Below are positions 17,980 through 29,067 of a stretch of DNA of 37,039 nt, piece after piece; positions within the stretch are counted from its first letter, which is position 1, and each line of letters opens with the position of its first letter. Location of the stretch: contig JAIPFV010000020.1 of NCBI GenBank assembly GCA_021736475.1, positions 1-37,039 on the forward strand. The letters run 5' to 3'. A program made the position numbers and the translations under genes. The notes below the pieces were generated by a model. The model was given only the letters and a program-made list of their open reading frames with translations, had not been told where the DNA came from and searched no databases. This DNA comes from Spirochaetia bacterium (GTDB taxonomy: Bacteria; Spirochaetota; Spirochaetia; DSM-16054; Sediminispirochaetaceae).

Positions 17980-20900
17980 TCACTCTTCATCGCCATCCGC
18001 AGTAACCTCTTCGGCCTCTGCGGTGAAACCCTGGCTTTCCTCTTCCCCTTCAGCCTGTTCACGTTTTCTCGCATCAATTATATTCTGCACCGAAGCATCA
18101 AGATCTTCGGAGTGTTCATCATACAGTTTCACATCACGGTAGTTCCGCATACCGGTACCTGCCGGTATAAGGTGACCGATTATCACATTTTCTTTGAGTC
18201 CGTGCAGGGCATCAGTATTACCTGCTATTGCCGCATTTGTCAACACCCGAGTAGTTTCCTGGAAGGATGCGGCCGAAATGAAGGAGTCGATATTGAGGGA
18301 CGCTCGGGTAATACCTAACAGCAGGGGTTTTCCAACCGCCGGCTGTCCGCCTTCACGCATAACCTTATGGTTTTCCTGGTGGAACTTGTACTTATCTATT
18401 TGCTGCCCGTAAATAAAGTTGGTATCGCCAACCTGTACAATCTCTACCTTGCGCATCATCTGTCGAATGATTACACCGATATGCTTATCATTTATATTAA
18501 CTCCCTGCAGGCGATACACTTCCTGTACTTCATTCACCAGAAATGACTGCAGCGCATTTTCGCCGAGGATCTCTAACACATCGTGGGGATCGAAGTTTCC
18601 TTCACAGAGTTCCTCTCCGGCCTCTACTAAGTCTCCGTCTCGTATTAGAAGGTGACGGCCCATCGGAACTAGATGCTTGTATTCGACGCCGAAATCATCA
18701 ACAACGTTGATAACCCGTTTACCCTTCACAATTGCCTTAAATTTTACTGTACCGGAAATTCGGGCCAGTACCGAAGAGCTCTTCGGCCTGCGTGCTTCAA
18801 ACAGCTCTCCAACCCGCGGCAGACCACCGGTAATATCACTGGTTTTCACACTTTCTTTCAACAGCTTGGCAAGGGTACGACCCATTTTAACTTCCTCGCC
18901 GTCTTCAACATTCAAATACGAGTTGCCCGGCAGGAAGTAACTTCCCGTTTCTTCGCCCTCTTCATTCAGCAGCACAAGGCGTGGTTGAAGACTTTCTAAG
19001 GAAAACTCGGTAATTTTCTTTTCAATATTACCGGTATCTTCATTAATCTCTTCTTTAAGAGTAGTTCCCAGCACAATATCTTCAAATTTTACTTTACCAT
19101 TCTGCTCTGCAATTATCGGTTCGGAGAACGGGTCAAAAGTTGCCAGCGGCTCTCCCGCCTCAACCGTTTCATCTACTCCTACCCGTAATTCAGCACCGTT
19201 CCGCACATCGATTTTCTGGTCCTGGGCCACCAGCAGCAGTTCATTTTCTCTGATATGGGCAAAGGCGTTTTCCTGAGAGAGGATCTCTTCCCCGTCCTTA
19301 GTAACTAAGGGCATTGCCCCGCTAATCTTGTCGCCTTCACCAACAAGAAGTTTACTCTTCTTGTCTATTTCAATTCGCCGCAGTACCTTCGCAACAATGA
19401 TATACCCTTTTCGAGTAAAGAGAATATCGCCACCCTCCAACTGGACGGTGTTTCCATGCAGCTCTTTTACTAAAACCGGAAATGCAAAGGAAATCCGGTT
19501 TTCTTCACTTGCCTTGGTTGCAGCGCCTCCGATATGGAAGGTGCGCATAGTAAGCTGTGTTCCGGGTTGGCCAATTGACTGGGCGGCAATAATTCCGACT
19601 GCCTCACCCACATCTACAGTCTCGTTTGTAGCCAGATTCCGTCCATAGCATTTACGACATACTCCGTGTCGAGCTTCACAGGTGAGCACGGTTCGCAAGC
19701 GAACAGACTCAACCCCCACTTCCTCTATTTCTGTGGCCAGTTCTTCGGTAATCTCTTCATTTACATCTATAATAATATCACCGGTTATGGGATGCTTAAC
19801 CCGCTCGAGGGTAAACCTTCCCACAATACGATCCTGCAGTGACTCAATTATTTCCTCACCGTCTTTCAAGGCACTGATTTCAATTCCATTAATTGTACCG
19901 CAGTCATCTTCATTGATTACCACGTCCTGGGCAATATCAACCAGCCGGCGGGTCAGATACCCTGCATCGGCGGTTTTCAGTGCAGTATCGGCCAGTCCCT
20001 TACGGGCACCGTTGGTCGAAATAAAGAACTCAATAATCGACAGACCCTCTTTAAAGTTGGAGCGTATCGGCAGTTCAATAATATCACCTGAGGGCTTTGC
20101 CATCAGGCCGCGCATACCGGCCAGCTGTCGTATCTGAGTACGACTACCACGAGCGCCTGAGTCGGCCATCAAGTAGACCGGATTAAAACCCTCGCGATCC
20201 TTTTTCAAAAGCTCCATCAACTCACCAGTCAGATCTTCGTTAGTTTTACTCCAGACCTCAATCACCCGGTTATAGCGCTCTTCCTGGGTAATATGGCCCT
20301 GCAGATACTGATTCTGGATCTCTACAACCCGCTGGTTGGCCTCGTCAATCATTTCTTTCTTCTTTTCCGGAATGACTACATCATCTACACCAATTGTAGC
20401 ACCAAAGAGCGTAGCATAACGGAAGCCAACATCCTTAATGGAGTCGAGCATCCTCACCACTACCGCGGCACCATGATCCTTATACGCCTTTCCAACAAGA
20501 GCTCGTAATTCTTTATCGCCTAATTGTTTATTTACGAAATCCACCTCATCGGGCATCTCTTCGTTGAAAATGATGCGTCCGGCGCTGGTCTCGGCCCATT
20601 CGCCGTTAAATTTAACTTTAATTCTTGTATTGTACCTAATCGACCGCGCCTCTAAGGCAAGCATTGCTTCGTCGAATTTGACAAAGTGCTTTCCATGCCC
20701 CGGCTGTCCATCGCGAATACGGGTCAGATAGTTAATTCCAAGCACCATATCCTGAGATGGAAATACAATCGGCGCACCGTTGGCAGGATCGAGCAAGTTC
20801 GTTGATGAGAGCATCAGCGTCCAGCACTCCAGCTGGGCTGCCTGGGTCAGGGGCACATGAACGGCCATCTGGTCACCATCAAAGTCGGCATTATATGCAT

Positions 20901-22230
20901 GACACACCAGGGGATGCAATTTGATAGCCTTTCCCTCGGTAAGTACCGGCTCAAAGGCCTGAATACCAAGTCGGTGAAGGGTCGGTGCACGGTTTAGAAA
21001 CACAGGATGCTCTTTTACTACCTCATCCAGTACCGCATACACTTCCTGTGTCTCCTGCTCTACCAGAGTCTTTGCCTTCTTTATATTATAGACTACGTCG
21101 CGCTCAACCAGTTTTTTCATGATAAAAGGCTTGAATAACTCTAAAGCCATTTTAGTCGGAAGACCGCACTGATGAAGTCGCAATTCCGGCCCGACAACAA
21201 TTACTGATCGTCCCGAATAGTCTACACGTTTTCCCAGCAGGTTCTGTCGAAACCGCCCCTGCTTTCCCTTTAACATATCCGATAGCGACTTCAGAGGTCT
21301 GTTTGAAGCCCCCTTTACAACTCTCTTTTTCTTTGAGTTATCGAACAGGGCATCCACCGCCTCCTGAAGCATTCTTTTTTCGTTGCGAATGATAATATCA
21401 GGAGCATTGAGCGACATCAGCCGCTTTAGTCGGTTGTTTCTATTAATTACACGACGGTACAGATCGTTCAGATCGGAGGTGGCAAAGCGGCCACCATCCA
21501 GCTGAACCATCGGGCGGAGCTCCGGCGGAATAACAGGAATTACATCCAGAATCATCCACTCCGGACGGTTCCCGGAATCTCGAAAATTTTCGACAATCTC
21601 AATTCGCTTGAGTAGCCGTTTATCCGCTTTCGCACCCTTCTCTATCATCTTTCCCCGCAATTCAGCGGAAAGAAGGTCAAGGTCGATTTGCTCCAGCAGC
21701 GTACGTACAGACTCAGCGCCAATTCCGGCGGTAAAACTCATACCGTAGCGCTCTCGGGCATCCATATACTCTTCTTCTGAAAGAAGATCCATCGCTTTCA
21801 GGTCGGTATCACCCGACTCAATAACGATGTATTTTTCATAGTACAGCACCGACCGCAAGGCTGCAATCGTAAGATCCAGCAGCAGCCCCATACGAGACGG
21901 AACCGAACGGTAATACCAAATGTGAGAAACCGGCGATGCCAGCTCAATATGACCCATCCGCTCACGACGAACCTTGAAGTGAGTCACCTCAACTCCACAA
22001 CGATCGCAAATTACGCCCTTATAGCGGATAGACTTAAACTTCCCACAGTAACACTCGTACTCCTTCGTGGTTCCGAAAATGCGCTCGCAAAAGAGCCCAT
22101 CCTTTTCCGGTCGAAGAGTACGGTAATTTATTGTTTCCGGTTTCTTGACTTCTCCGTACGACCATGCTCTGATCTGCTCCGGAGAAGCAAGTTTTATCAT
22201 TATATTATCAAAATCTTGAATATCTCTCAT
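17980..22230 (-). CDS. rpoC: DNA-directed RNA polymerase subunit beta'
   Basis: Beta' carries the catalytic Mg site. The 1416-aa protein has the N-terminal zinc ribbon C60, C62, C75, C78, the clamp and rudder region, and the active-site motif NADFDGD (447-453). A second zinc cluster includes C851, C858 and C861 ([11 protein letters not shown]), and the bridge/trigger region is complete ([20 protein letters not shown]). The C-terminus ends in a short acidic tail (VTADGDEE). It lies 15 nt after rpoB. It is one uninterrupted polypeptide. Confidence 0.99.
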   Translation of the reverse strand: MRDIQDFDNIMIKLASPEQIRAWSYGEVKKPETINYRTLRPEKDGLFCERIFGTTKEYECYCGKFKSIRYKGVICDRCGVEVTHFKVRRERMGHIELASPVSHIWYYRSVPSRMGLLLDLTIAALRSVLYYEKYIVIESGDTDLKAMDLLSEEEYMDARERYGMSFTAGIGAESVRTLLEQIDLDLLSAELRGKMIEKGAKADKRLLKRIEIVENFRDSGNRPEWMILDVIPVIPPELRPMVQLDGGRFATSDLNDLYRRVINRNNRLKRLMSLNAPDIIIRNEKRMLQEAVDALFDNSKKKRVVKGASNRPLKSLSDMLKGKQGRFRQNLLGKRVDYSGRSVIVVGPELRLHQCGLPTKMALELFKPFIMKKLVERDVVYNIKKAKTLVEQETQEVYAVLDEVVKEHPVFLNRAPTLHRLGIQAFEPVLTEGKAIKLHPLVCHAYNADFDGDQMAVHVPLTQAAQLECWTLMLSSTNLLDPANGAPIVFPSQDMVLGINYLTRIRDGQPGHGKHFVKFDEAMLALEARSIRYNTRIKVKFNGEWAETSAGRIIFNEEMPDEVDFVNKQLGDKELRALVGKAYKDHGAAVVVRMLDSIKDVGFRYATLFGATIGVDDVVIPEKKKEMIDEANQRVVEIQNQYLQGHITQEERYNRVIEVWSKTNEDLTGELMELLKKDREGFNPVYLMADSGARGSRTQIRQLAGMRGLMAKPSGDIIELPIRSNFKEGLSIIEFFISTNGARKGLADTALKTADAGYLTRRLVDIAQDVVINEDDCGTINGIEISALKDGEEIIESLQDRIVGRFTLERVKHPITGDIIIDVNEEITEELATEIEEVGVESVRLRTVLTCEARHGVCRKCYGRNLATNETVDVGEAVGIIAAQSIGQPGTQLTMRTFHIGGAATKASEENRISFAFPVLVKELHGNTVQLEGGDILFTRKGYIIVAKVLRRIEIDKKSKLLVGEGDKISGAMPLVTKDGEEILSQENAFAHIRENELLLVAQDQKIDVRNGAELRVGVDETVEAGEPLATFDPFSEPIIAEQNGKVKFEDIVLGTTLKEEINEDTGNIEKKITEFSLESLQPRLVLLNEEGEETGSYFLPGNSYLNVEDGEEVKMGRTLAKLLKESVKTSDITGGLPRVGELFEARRPKSSSVLARISGTVKFKAIVKGKRVINVVDDFGVEYKHLVPMGRHLLIRDGDLVEAGEELCEGNFDPHDVLEILGENALQSFLVNEVQEVYRLQGVNINDKHIGVIIRQMMRKVEIVQVGDTNFIYGQQIDKYKFHQENHKVMREGGQPAVGKPLLLGITRASLNIDSFISAASFQETTRVLTNAAIAGNTDALHGLKENVIIGHLIPAGTGMRNYRDVKLYDEHSEDLDASVQNIIDARKREQAEGEEESQGFTAEAEEVTADGDEE

Positions 22231-22245
22231 ATGATATACTCCTGC

Positions 22246-25200
22246 CTAGAACTGGCTCCCTTTTCGATTGATCAGCTCCTCGTCTCGTTCGGTTAACGGA
22301 ATCTGCTTACCCTTGGAATCGTAAATAGTTACATCCAAGGCCAGACCCCGCAATTCCTGTACCAGTACATTAAACGATTCTGGAACCCCTGCGCTGGTAG
22401 CCGTCTCGCCCTTTACAATACTCTCGTAAATCTTCGAGCGGCCGTTCATATCATCCGATTTAATAGTGAGCAGCTCCTGGAGCGTATTGGCGGCGCCATA
22501 GGCTTCAAGGGCCCAAACCTCCATCTCTCCAAGTCTCTGACCACCGAACTGTGCCTTACCGCCCAGCGGCTGCTGGGTAACCAGTGAGTAGGGTCCGGTT
22601 GAACGGGCATGCATCTTATCGTCGACAAGATGGTGCAGCTTCAATATATACATCAGTCCTACAAACACTTCATTTTCAAACAATTCACCGGTACGGCCGT
22701 CCCGTAACTCAGTTTTTGAGTTCGCCGGTAAGCCCGCCTCTTTTAGCTTCTCGGAGATCATCTCCGGGGTAGCAGACTGAAAGATCGGAGTATCATACCA
22801 TTCATCCAGCGCCAAGGCCGCCCATCCAAGCTCATTTTCAAGTAGCTGACCAAGGTTCATTCGCGAAGGTACACCCAAAGGATTCAGACAGAGATCTAGG
22901 GGAGTGCCGTCGTTCATGTACGGCATATCCTCTTCCGGCAACACCAGGGCAACAACACCCTTGTTTCCGTGCCGACCGGCCATCTTATCACCTTCCCGCA
23001 ACTTTCGCTTGGTGGCTATAAGTACTTTCACGACCTCATCTACACCCGGCGACAGATCATCGCCTTCCGAGCGCTTGAGGCGCTGCACATCTATTACGGT
23101 TCCTTCGGTTCCGTGGGGAATCCGCAGGGAACTGTCTTTTACTTCTTTTGCTTTCTCGCCAAAGATAGAGTTCAGAAGCTTAAACTCCGGTGTGGTCTCA
23201 GTCTCCGACTTAGGAGTAACCTTTCCAACCAGAATCGACCCGGAACTAACCTTGGCTCCTATACTGGTAATCCCCTCTTCATCCAGGTATTCCAGCGCTT
23301 TTTCACTCACATTCGGTATATCACGGGTGAGCTTCTCCGGCCCAAGCTTTGTTTCGCGAATATCAATGGTGAACTCTTTTATATGTATCGAGGTATAAAT
23401 ATCCTCGCGGACAACTTTTTCAGAAATAAGAATAGCATCCTCGTAGTTATATCCATTCCAAGGAACGAAGCCAACCAGAACGTTGCGACCCAGGGCCAAT
23501 TCACCCTTATCGGTAGCCGGACCATCGGAGATAGCCTGCCCTGCCTCAATTTTTTGGTTATAATGCACGAGGGGTTTATGATTAAAACAGGTATCCTGGT
23601 TAGTTCGTTGAAACTTGACCAGTTTATATACGTCCCGCTCATCCGGATCTTTTGCCTCATCCGGCTTTATCACTATACGCTGATTATTTACATACTCTAC
23701 AGTTCCGGCGCGTTTCGCCTTCAACAGTACGCCCGAATCATAGGCTGTTTTGCCCTCCATACCGGTTCCAACCCGCGGCGCTTCTGGAAACACCAGCGGC
23801 ACAGATTGGCGCTGCATATTAGAGCCCATCAGAGCACGGTTTGCGTCATCGTGCTCAAGAAACGGAATCAATGAAGTTGCGACCGAAACTACCTGTTTCG
23901 GAGAGACGTCCATATAAGAAATGGAATCAGCCGGCTTGGTATTATAATCGCCGGACTTACGCACCGAAATAAGCTCATCAACGAACTTTCCATCATCGCC
24001 CAAGTTTGCATTAGCCTGGGCAATGAAGTGCTTTTCTTCATCCATTGCAGATAGATACTCAATATCATCACTTACAATACTGTCTTTCACTTTGCGGTAG
24101 GGCGTCTCGAGAAAGCCATATTCGTTTACCCGGGTGTAATTTGCCAGAGAAACAATTAGTCCAATATTCGGACCTTCAGGGGTTTCAATCGGACACATTC
24201 GTCCATAGTGGGTATAGTGTACATCACGTACTTCAAACCCGGCCCGCTCGCGGGATAAACCTCCAGGACCCAAGGCGTTCAGTCGGCGCTTATGAGTCAA
24301 CTCGGCCAAGGGATTGACCTGATCCATAAACTGCGAAAGCTGGCTGGAGCCAAAAAACTCTTTGACCGCCGCAACAACCGGCTTTATAGAGACCAGATCC
24401 TGGGGCTTGACCGTATCAGTTTCTTTCAAACTCATACGCTCTTTGGCGATTCTCTCCATCCGCGAAAAGGCGGTTTTCAGCTGATTCGCCATTAACTCGC
24501 CTACAGAACGAACCCGCCGGTTTCCAAGATGGTCGATATCATCAACATTATCTTCGCCAATGTACACTTTTATCAGGAATTTCATCGTATTGTAGATATC
24601 TTCCCTGCTAAGTACCTGGCTTTTATTTTCAAGATCGTAGTCGAACTTCTTATTTAGTTTGTAACGTCCTACCCGGCCTAGATCGTACCTTCGCGTACTG
24701 AAAAACATCGATTGCAGATCTTTTTCGGCACTCTCAAGGGTTATAGGCTCACCGGGCATTAAGACAGAATAGACTGAAATCAGAGCATCTTCCTTGCTCG
24801 GCTCATCCACATTTACATCATCACGGGTAAATTTTACTTCTTCCCGCTCAAAACAGTTTAAAATAATAGGCGAATGTAGGGATTCGGGGTTCTCATAATC
24901 AATGAGGCTCACCTCTTTTACCCCGGAGTGCAGCAGCTCATCGACATCATGGGGATGCAGTTTTTCACCGGCCCGGTAGAGCTTCTTCGGCTCACCTTCC
25001 CTCTCAATCCATACCGACTTCGAGAGTACCCTGCCTACCAGCTCATCGCGCCCCTCGCGGCTCTCTTGGACCACGGCGGATTCACTCTTATAAAAAACAT
25101 CAATTATATCTTCTCTGGTGCTAAAACCTAGAGCTCGTAAAAACATTGTTCCGAGGATACGTTTTTTACGATCTATTTTTGCATAAATCAGCTCTTTTTT

Positions 25201-25749
25201 CTGATCGATTTCAAATTCGAGCCATGAACCTCGATATGGAATAATTCGCGAGGAATACACACCCTTCTCATGCGAGAAAATCACACCCGGAGAACGGTGA
25301 ATCTGGCTTACCACTACCCGCTCGGCACCATTAATAATAAAGGTCCCCCGGTCTGTCATAAGTGGAATGTCACCAATATATATATCTTTCTGTCTTATTT
25401 CTCCAGTCTCCTGGAAAATAAGGTTTATTTGCGCTTTTATGGGAACAGCATAGGTAAGCCCCTTGAGCTTACACTGTTCCTCATCGAATTTTATATTCTT
25501 CTCATCAAGCGTATAATGAGTATACTCCAGCAGCATATCTCCGTTTGGACTCTCAATCGGAAATACCCCCTGAAACACCTCTTCAATACCCTGTAGTTGC
25601 AGCGGTTGCCCCGAAAGGAGCCTGTTCCTCTGCAAAAACCGTTCGTACGACGAGAGTTGTATGTCGATGAGATTAGGGAGTTCCATGACTTCACGAAACT
25701 CTTCCCCAATATATGTTCTCTTTCTTATGGCTTGGCTGCCTGGAAGCAT
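22246..25749 (-). CDS. rpoB: DNA-directed RNA polymerase subunit beta
   Basis: Beta forms the catalytic pincer with beta'. The start is placed at the ATG 25749 (1167 aa, [20 protein letters not shown]), preceded by GGGGGTGG. The longer open frame to 25866 would translate the rplL-rpoB hairpins. Motifs include [28 protein letters not shown], the KTPIE-like [13 protein letters not shown] and the C-terminal [16 protein letters not shown]. In the rifampicin pocket the residue equivalent to E. coli Ser531 is Asn (residue 491), as known for spirochaetes. It is followed 15 nt later by rpoC. Confidence 0.98.
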   Translation of the reverse strand: MLPGSQAIRKRTYIGEEFREVMELPNLIDIQLSSYERFLQRNRLLSGQPLQLQGIEEVFQGVFPIESPNGDMLLEYTHYTLDEKNIKFDEEQCKLKGLTYAVPIKAQINLIFQETGEIRQKDIYIGDIPLMTDRGTFIINGAERVVVSQIHRSPGVIFSHEKGVYSSRIIPYRGSWLEFEIDQKKELIYAKIDRKKRILGTMFLRALGFSTREDIIDVFYKSESAVVQESREGRDELVGRVLSKSVWIEREGEPKKLYRAGEKLHPHDVDELLHSGVKEVSLIDYENPESLHSPIILNCFEREEVKFTRDDVNVDEPSKEDALISVYSVLMPGEPITLESAEKDLQSMFFSTRRYDLGRVGRYKLNKKFDYDLENKSQVLSREDIYNTMKFLIKVYIGEDNVDDIDHLGNRRVRSVGELMANQLKTAFSRMERIAKERMSLKETDTVKPQDLVSIKPVVAAVKEFFGSSQLSQFMDQVNPLAELTHKRRLNALGPGGLSRERAGFEVRDVHYTHYGRMCPIETPEGPNIGLIVSLANYTRVNEYGFLETPYRKVKDSIVSDDIEYLSAMDEEKHFIAQANANLGDDGKFVDELISVRKSGDYNTKPADSISYMDVSPKQVVSVATSLIPFLEHDDANRALMGSNMQRQSVPLVFPEAPRVGTGMEGKTAYDSGVLLKAKRAGTVEYVNNQRIVIKPDEAKDPDERDVYKLVKFQRTNQDTCFNHKPLVHYNQKIEAGQAISDGPATDKGELALGRNVLVGFVPWNGYNYEDAILISEKVVREDIYTSIHIKEFTIDIRETKLGPEKLTRDIPNVSEKALEYLDEEGITSIGAKVSSGSILVGKVTPKSETETTPEFKLLNSIFGEKAKEVKDSSLRIPHGTEGTVIDVQRLKRSEGDDLSPGVDEVVKVLIATKRKLREGDKMAGRHGNKGVVALVLPEEDMPYMNDGTPLDLCLNPLGVPSRMNLGQLLENELGWAALALDEWYDTPIFQSATPEMISEKLKEAGLPANSKTELRDGRTGELFENEVFVGLMYILKLHHLVDDKMHARSTGPYSLVTQQPLGGKAQFGGQRLGEMEVWALEAYGAANTLQELLTIKSDDMNGRSKIYESIVKGETATSAGVPESFNVLVQELRGLALDVTIYDSKGKQIPLTERDEELINRKGSQF

Positions 25750-25769
25750 CACCACCCCCTGGTAAAAAC

Positions 25770-25793
25770 ACCCCGCTCTTCGGACGTCGGGGT
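25770..25793 (-). terminator. Attenuator-like hairpin just before rpoB
   Basis: The minus strand reads ACCCCG, a 12-nt loop, CGGGGT, then GTTTTT: a 6-bp GC-rich stem followed by a five-T run, 20 nt before the rpoB ATG. It has the form of a weak intrinsic terminator and could set the lower expression of rpoBC relative to rplJL, as attenuators do in other bacteria. Confidence 0.55.
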
Positions 25794-25824
25794 TAGATGG
25801 ATTTTTTATTCTAAGACACAACCG

Positions 25825-25852
25825 GCCACCAGACACATTGCGGTCTGGTGGC
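25825..25852 (-). promoter_or_regulatory. Long perfect hairpin between rplL and rpoB (processing site candidate)
   Basis: A perfect 10-bp stem GCCACCAGAC / GTCTGGTGGC (25825-25834 with 25843-25852) encloses an 8-nt loop. An outer CACA/TGTG pair extends it past an internal loop. There is no T-run behind it. A smaller TACAA/TTGTA hairpin lies nearer rplL. E. coli has an RNase III site at the same place in rplJL-rpoBC; the same role here is inference. Confidence 0.6.
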
Positions 25853-25896
25853 GCGTGTGGGTACAACTAAATTGTATTTGCGTTAAGGAGAAGCTG

Positions 25897-26280
25897 TTAT
25901 TTAACTTCAACAACTCCGCCGGCCGCCTCAAGTTTTTCTTTCATTGTATTCGCATCTTCCTTGGATATACCCTCTTTCAGAGCCTTATCACCGGATTCAA
26001 CAATATCCTTAGCTTCTTTCAGACCAAGACCTGTAATTGCGCGAACCTCTTTGATTACAGGGATCTTTTTGCCGTCGGCAACACCCTTGAGGATCACATC
26101 AAACTCAGTCTGCTCTTCTTCTTCAGCACCACCAGCAGCAGGAGCTGCAGCAGCTGCTGCAACAGGAGCCGCTGCGGTAACACCGAACTTCTCTTCCATT
26201 GCAGTAATTAATTCAGATACTTCCAACACAGTCATGTTGGAGATAGCTTCTAAAATGTCTTCTTTCTTCAAATCTGCCAT
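25897..26280 (-). CDS. rplL: 50S ribosomal protein L7/L12
   Basis: L7/L12 forms the flexible stalk that recruits translation GTPases. The 127-aa form starts [13 protein letters not shown] at 26280 with AAAGGAG upstream; an open frame to 26313 is not conserved. It has the N-terminal dimer domain, an Ala-rich hinge ([16 protein letters not shown]) and the C-terminal domain with [20 protein letters not shown]. It lies between rplJ and rpoB, with folded RNA on both sides. Confidence 0.98.
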   Translation of the reverse strand: MADLKKEDILEAISNMTVLEVSELITAMEEKFGVTAAAPVAAAAAAPAAGGAEEEEQTEFDVILKGVADGKKIPVIKEVRAITGLGLKEAKDIVESGDKALKEGISKEDANTMKEKLEAAGGVVEVK

Positions 26281-26347
26281 ATTAACTTCTCCTTTAATTA
26301 TCGACGATAGCATGGCTGTGAGCGAAGACTAACGCCGTTATATATAT

Positions 26348-26376
26348 GGTTAACTGCAAACTGCAGTCTATTAACC
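26348..26376 (-). promoter_or_regulatory. Hairpin across the rplJ stop codon
   Basis: GGTTAA (26348-26353) pairs with TTAACC (26371-26376), and inside it CTGCA pairs with TGCAG around AAC, with a 4-nt bulge. The fold includes the rplJ stop codon and is followed on the minus strand by ATATATATAA. It may slow ribosomes or nucleases between rplJ and rplL. No function is established. Confidence 0.35.
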
Positions 26377-26910
26377 TTCTTCTTGCTTCTTATCCGCCAC
26401 AGCCTGCAATACCCGCACAAGTTTCTGCGGAACCGCATTCAGGGTATACACAAAGTTTTGGATCGGGGCATTCATCGTACCCATAAGTTTTGCGATAAGT
26501 TCGTCCCTGGTCGGCAATTTACTGAACGCTTCCATTTGGAGCACATCAAAGACATCTCCGCCGATGATACCGCCCTTTATTTCAACCGGATTCTCTTTTC
26601 CGAACTCAACCAGAATTTTTGCTGCCGGGCCCGCCTCTTTTCTCGGCAGGGCTACCGCTGTAGGGCCAATTAACAGATCATCTACTTCCGGCCGTTCAAG
26701 CTCTTTTAGAGCAATTTTTGCATAGCGGTTCTTTACAACCCTCAGTGCAGTATCCTCTTCACGCAGTTTGTTCCGAAGCTCAGAAATTTGGGAAACGCTC
26801 AAACCACGATAGTTGGTAAATATATAGTCTGCGGACTCTTGAAACATCTCTTTGAGTTGATTGACCGCATCCGTCTTCTCTTTATTAACTCTGGTTACAT
26901 ATTCTGCCAT
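26371..26910 (-). CDS. rplJ: 50S ribosomal protein L10
   Basis: L10 anchors L7/L12 dimers to the 50S stalk base. The 179-aa protein has FTNYRGLSVSQISELRNKL, VVKNRYAKIAL and a C-terminal helical spine (IQNFVYTLNAVPQKLVRVLQ) that binds L12 dimers. It lies 24 nt after rplA, too close for a classical L10 leader in the gap. Confidence 0.97.
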   Translation of the reverse strand: MAEYVTRVNKEKTDAVNQLKEMFQESADYIFTNYRGLSVSQISELRNKLREEDTALRVVKNRYAKIALKELERPEVDDLLIGPTAVALPRKEAGPAAKILVEFGKENPVEIKGGIIGGDVFDVLQMEAFSKLPTRDELIAKLMGTMNAPIQNFVYTLNAVPQKLVRVLQAVADKKQEEG

Positions 26911-26934
26911 AGTATTATCTCCTTCGGCGGTACT

Positions 26935-27615
26935 TTACGCCAGTTCCCGGTATTCTATCTTTACACCCGGTCCCATCGTAGACGACACATATACCGACCG
27001 CATAAACTCACCCTTTGCATCGGAAGGACGCTTTCTCGCAATCTCTCCCAATACTGCCTGGATGTTTTCAAGCACCTGAGCTTTTTCCATTGAAACCTTT
27101 CCAATAGAAAAATGAACTACACCTGTTTTATCGGAGCGGTATTCAACACGACCCTTTTTCAACTCGTCAAGCGCAGCTTTTACCTCAAAGGTAACCGTCT
27201 GCGTTTTAGGGTTCGGCATCAACCCTCGTCGACCGAGGATCGGACCCAAACGACCTACATCCTTCATCATATCGGGAGTGGCTACCGCCACATCAAAATC
27301 AAGCCAGCCGCCCTGAATCTTTTCAATTAGATCAGAATCACCTACATATGCAGCACCGGCTTCGCGGGCCTCTTCGGCCTTTTCACCCTTTGCAAACACA
27401 AGAATTTTTTTCTCACCCTTGAATTGATTGGGTAACACCAGCGTGTCACGTACGGTCTGACTTTTCTTCAGGTTGAGTTTTACTGAAAGCTCAATCGTTT
27501 CGTCGAACTTAGCAAAGGAAAGCTCTTTTACCAGATCAACCCCTTCCTGGAGGGGATATTCCTTTTCTCGGTCAACCTTTTGCAGGGCATCTTTAAATTT
27601 TTTACCGTGTCTCAT
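26935..27615 (-). CDS. rplA: 50S ribosomal protein L1
   Basis: L1 forms the mobile stalk that helps release E-site tRNA, and represses rplKA translation in bacteria where this was studied. The 226-aa protein has [35 protein letters not shown] and [14 protein letters not shown]. Its ATG overlaps the rplK stop (ATGA), so translation is coupled. A possible L1 target site lies before rplK. Confidence 0.98.
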   Translation of the reverse strand: MRHGKKFKDALQKVDREKEYPLQEGVDLVKELSFAKFDETIELSVKLNLKKSQTVRDTLVLPNQFKGEKKILVFAKGEKAEEAREAGAAYVGDSDLIEKIQGGWLDFDVAVATPDMMKDVGRLGPILGRRGLMPNPKTQTVTFEVKAALDELKKGRVEYRSDKTGVVHFSIGKVSMEKAQVLENIQAVLGEIARKRPSDAKGEFMRSVYVSSTMGPGVKIEYRELA

Positions 27616-28049
27616 TTGCCGCCCTCCACTTCAACACCCATGCTTCGTGCTGTGCCGGCAACAATTTTCATAGCTGCTTTGATGTCATTTGCATTTAAGT
27701 CCGGCATCTTCATTTCAGCAATCTCTTTTACCTTACTTGCCGGAATCTTTGCAACTTTTATCTTATGCGGTTCGGCTGAGCCGCTCGCAATGTTACAAGC
27801 CTTCTTAATTAAGACGGCCGCCGGAGGAGTTTTGGTGATAAAAGAAAAACTTCGATCTGCAAAAACGGTAATTTCTACCGGAATTGTCAAACCCGCCTCT
27901 ATATCACCGGTACGCTCGTTAAACTGCTGCACGAACTGCGGCGCACTGACTCCGTGAGGACCCAGAGCAGGACCAACCGGCGGAGCCGGAGTTGCCTTTT
28001 GCGCCGGTACCTGCAACTTAATAACCGCAGTTACCTTTTTCTTCGCCAT
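27612..28049 (-). CDS. rplK: 50S ribosomal protein L11
   Basis: L11 is in the GTPase-associated centre. The 145-aa product starts [19 protein letters not shown], keeps the thiostrepton-sensitivity Pro residues in [14 protein letters not shown], and has the rRNA-binding C-terminal domain ending [12 protein letters not shown]. It overlaps rplA by 4 nt. A structured 89-nt gap separates it from nusG. Confidence 0.98.
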   Translation of the reverse strand: MAKKKVTAVIKLQVPAQKATPAPPVGPALGPHGVSAPQFVQQFNERTGDIEAGLTIPVEITVFADRSFSFITKTPPAAVLIKKACNIASGSAEPHKIKVAKIPASKVKEIAEMKMPDLNANDIKAAMKIVAGTARSMGVEVEGGK

Positions 28050-28059
28050 AGTATAATCT

Positions 28060-28122
28060 CCATATCGTGGTAGTATCGTCCGTATGTTTCAACAGACTCC
28101 CATCAGCCCCTTCAACGAAGGG
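28060..28122 (-). promoter_or_regulatory. L1-binding-site-like leader upstream of rplK
   Basis: In the nusG-rplK gap the minus strand reads GGGAG (28101-28097), a short stem GTCTG/CGGAC with a 10-nt loop, then GATACTACCAC (28077-28067). This resembles the L1-binding region of 23S rRNA (GGGAG ... GAAATACCAC) and sits where L1 is known to repress rplK-rplA in other bacteria. A separate hairpin CCCTTC-GTT-GAAGGG (28122-28108) precedes it. The likeness is by eye only. Confidence 0.5.
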
Positions 28123-28138
28123 ACATATTCACATTCGT

Positions 28139-28693
28139 TTAAATCTTTTCTACCTGCAGAAAGTCAACTTCCACCGGGGTGGAACGGCCAAAAATACCGA
28201 CCGACACACGCAACTTGCCTTTCTCAAGGTTTACCTCTTCTATAGTACCGGTAAAGGTGTCAAAAGGCCCCTCTATAATCCGGACCGCCTCACCAGCAAC
28301 AAAGTCCTGCTTAGGCTTCGCAACCTTATCGGAGCGTATTTCTCCGGTTTTCTGCAGTATTGACCGCGCTTCGTCTGCTGATATCGGCTGCGGCTTTGAA
28401 CCGCCCATAGAACCGACAAAACCGGTTACACCCTGAATTTTTCGAATCTGCGAACAAATGCTCTTCCAGCCTTGTTCCGGCAAATCCATCTCTAACAGGA
28501 TATATCCGGGTAAAAACTTCTTATTCGTTACTTTCCGTTTACCGTCTTTTACTTCTACTACTTCTTCCGAAGGCACCTTTACATCGGCGATAACTTCATC
28601 AAAAGGGGATTGTTCCCTAAGCTTTCGAATAAATTTCTCTACCTTATTTTCGTGCCCAGAATAGGTATGTAGGACGTACCATCCTTTCGCCAT
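28139..28693 (-). CDS. nusG: Transcription termination/antitermination protein NusG
   Basis: NusG binds RNA polymerase and links it to Rho or to the ribosome through S10. The start at 28693 (184 aa, MAKGWYVLHTYSGHENKVE) is chosen because it has GAGG at suitable spacing; an extra open stretch upstream is not conserved. The N-terminal NGN domain includes FLPGYILLEMDL, and the C-terminal KOW domain is VAGEAVRIIEGPFDTFTGTI. It is encoded after secE, the standard order. Confidence 0.97.
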   Translation of the reverse strand: MAKGWYVLHTYSGHENKVEKFIRKLREQSPFDEVIADVKVPSEEVVEVKDGKRKVTNKKFLPGYILLEMDLPEQGWKSICSQIRKIQGVTGFVGSMGGSKPQPISADEARSILQKTGEIRSDKVAKPKQDFVAGEAVRIIEGPFDTFTGTIEEVNLEKGKLRVSVGIFGRSTPVEVDFLQVEKI

Positions 28694-28718
28694 TTTCTTA
28701 TCCTCTTTCCCTTCTCCC

Positions 28719-28746
28719 AAAAATTACACAAACTTTCCGCTGTGTA
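28719..28746 (-). terminator. Weak terminator-like hairpin between secE and nusG
   Basis: On the minus strand TACACA (28746-28741) pairs with TGTGTA (28730-28725), extendable by one G-U pair, followed by ATTTTT (28724-28719). The stem is short and AT-rich, so any termination would be partial. Confidence 0.35.
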
Positions 28747-28770
28747 TTCCGTACAGGGGATAAATGCGAA

Positions 28771-28950
28771 CTAAAAAACTAAGTCCATACCTTTCAGGAG
28801 AAGGAAATCAACTACACCAAGTACTAAGGCGAAGGCTATCACCGAAATGATTACCACTTTTGTTGATGACGCCACATCCTCTCGGCTTGGCCACACCACC
28901 CGTTTCAATTCAGCGTAACTGTCTTTAAAAAACTGTATGATCTTCTTCAT
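28771..28950 (-). CDS. secE: Protein translocase subunit SecE
   Basis: This 59-aa gene is read directly from the tRNA-Trp to nusG interval. It starts MKKIIQFFKDSYAELKRVVW, with the conserved VWPSREDV amphipathic segment, followed by one membrane helix (VVIISVIAFALVLGVVDFLL). This is the short single-helix SecE found in most bacteria. It partners SecY, encoded at 5145-6467. GAGGGG precedes the ATG. Confidence 0.96.
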   Translation of the reverse strand: MKKIIQFFKDSYAELKRVVWPSREDVASSTKVVIISVIAFALVLGVVDFLLLKGMDLVF

Positions 28951-28982
28951 TTCGTCATTCCCCTCATGTTTAACAAAAAAAG

Positions 28983-29056
28983 CAGGCCAGGTAGGATTCG
29001 AACCTACAACATCCGGTTTTGGAGACCGGCGCTCTAGCCGTTGGAGCTACTGGCCT
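28983..29056 (-). tRNA. trnW: tRNA-Trp (anticodon CCA)
   Basis: The minus strand folds into a standard cloverleaf: acceptor AGGCCAG/CTGGCCT, D arm with GCTC/GAGC, anticodon stem CCGGT/ACCGG with loop CTCCAAA (anticodon CCA), and T loop TTCGAAT. The discriminator base is G. The 3' CCA is not encoded, so it must be added after transcription. It lies between rpmG and secE, a common bacterial arrangement, and is processed from the shared transcript. Confidence 0.98.
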
Positions 29057-29067
29057 GTGTGAGGTCT

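Noticed and set aside
22969-23874. 301-codon plus-strand open frame inside rpoB
   Set aside because: It is antisense to well-conserved rpoB motifs; composition fits a shadow frame.
25750-25866. N-terminal extension of RpoB from an upstream in-frame start
   Set aside because: The extension would translate the intergenic hairpins, is not RpoB-like, and a better start with GGGGGTGG is at 25749.
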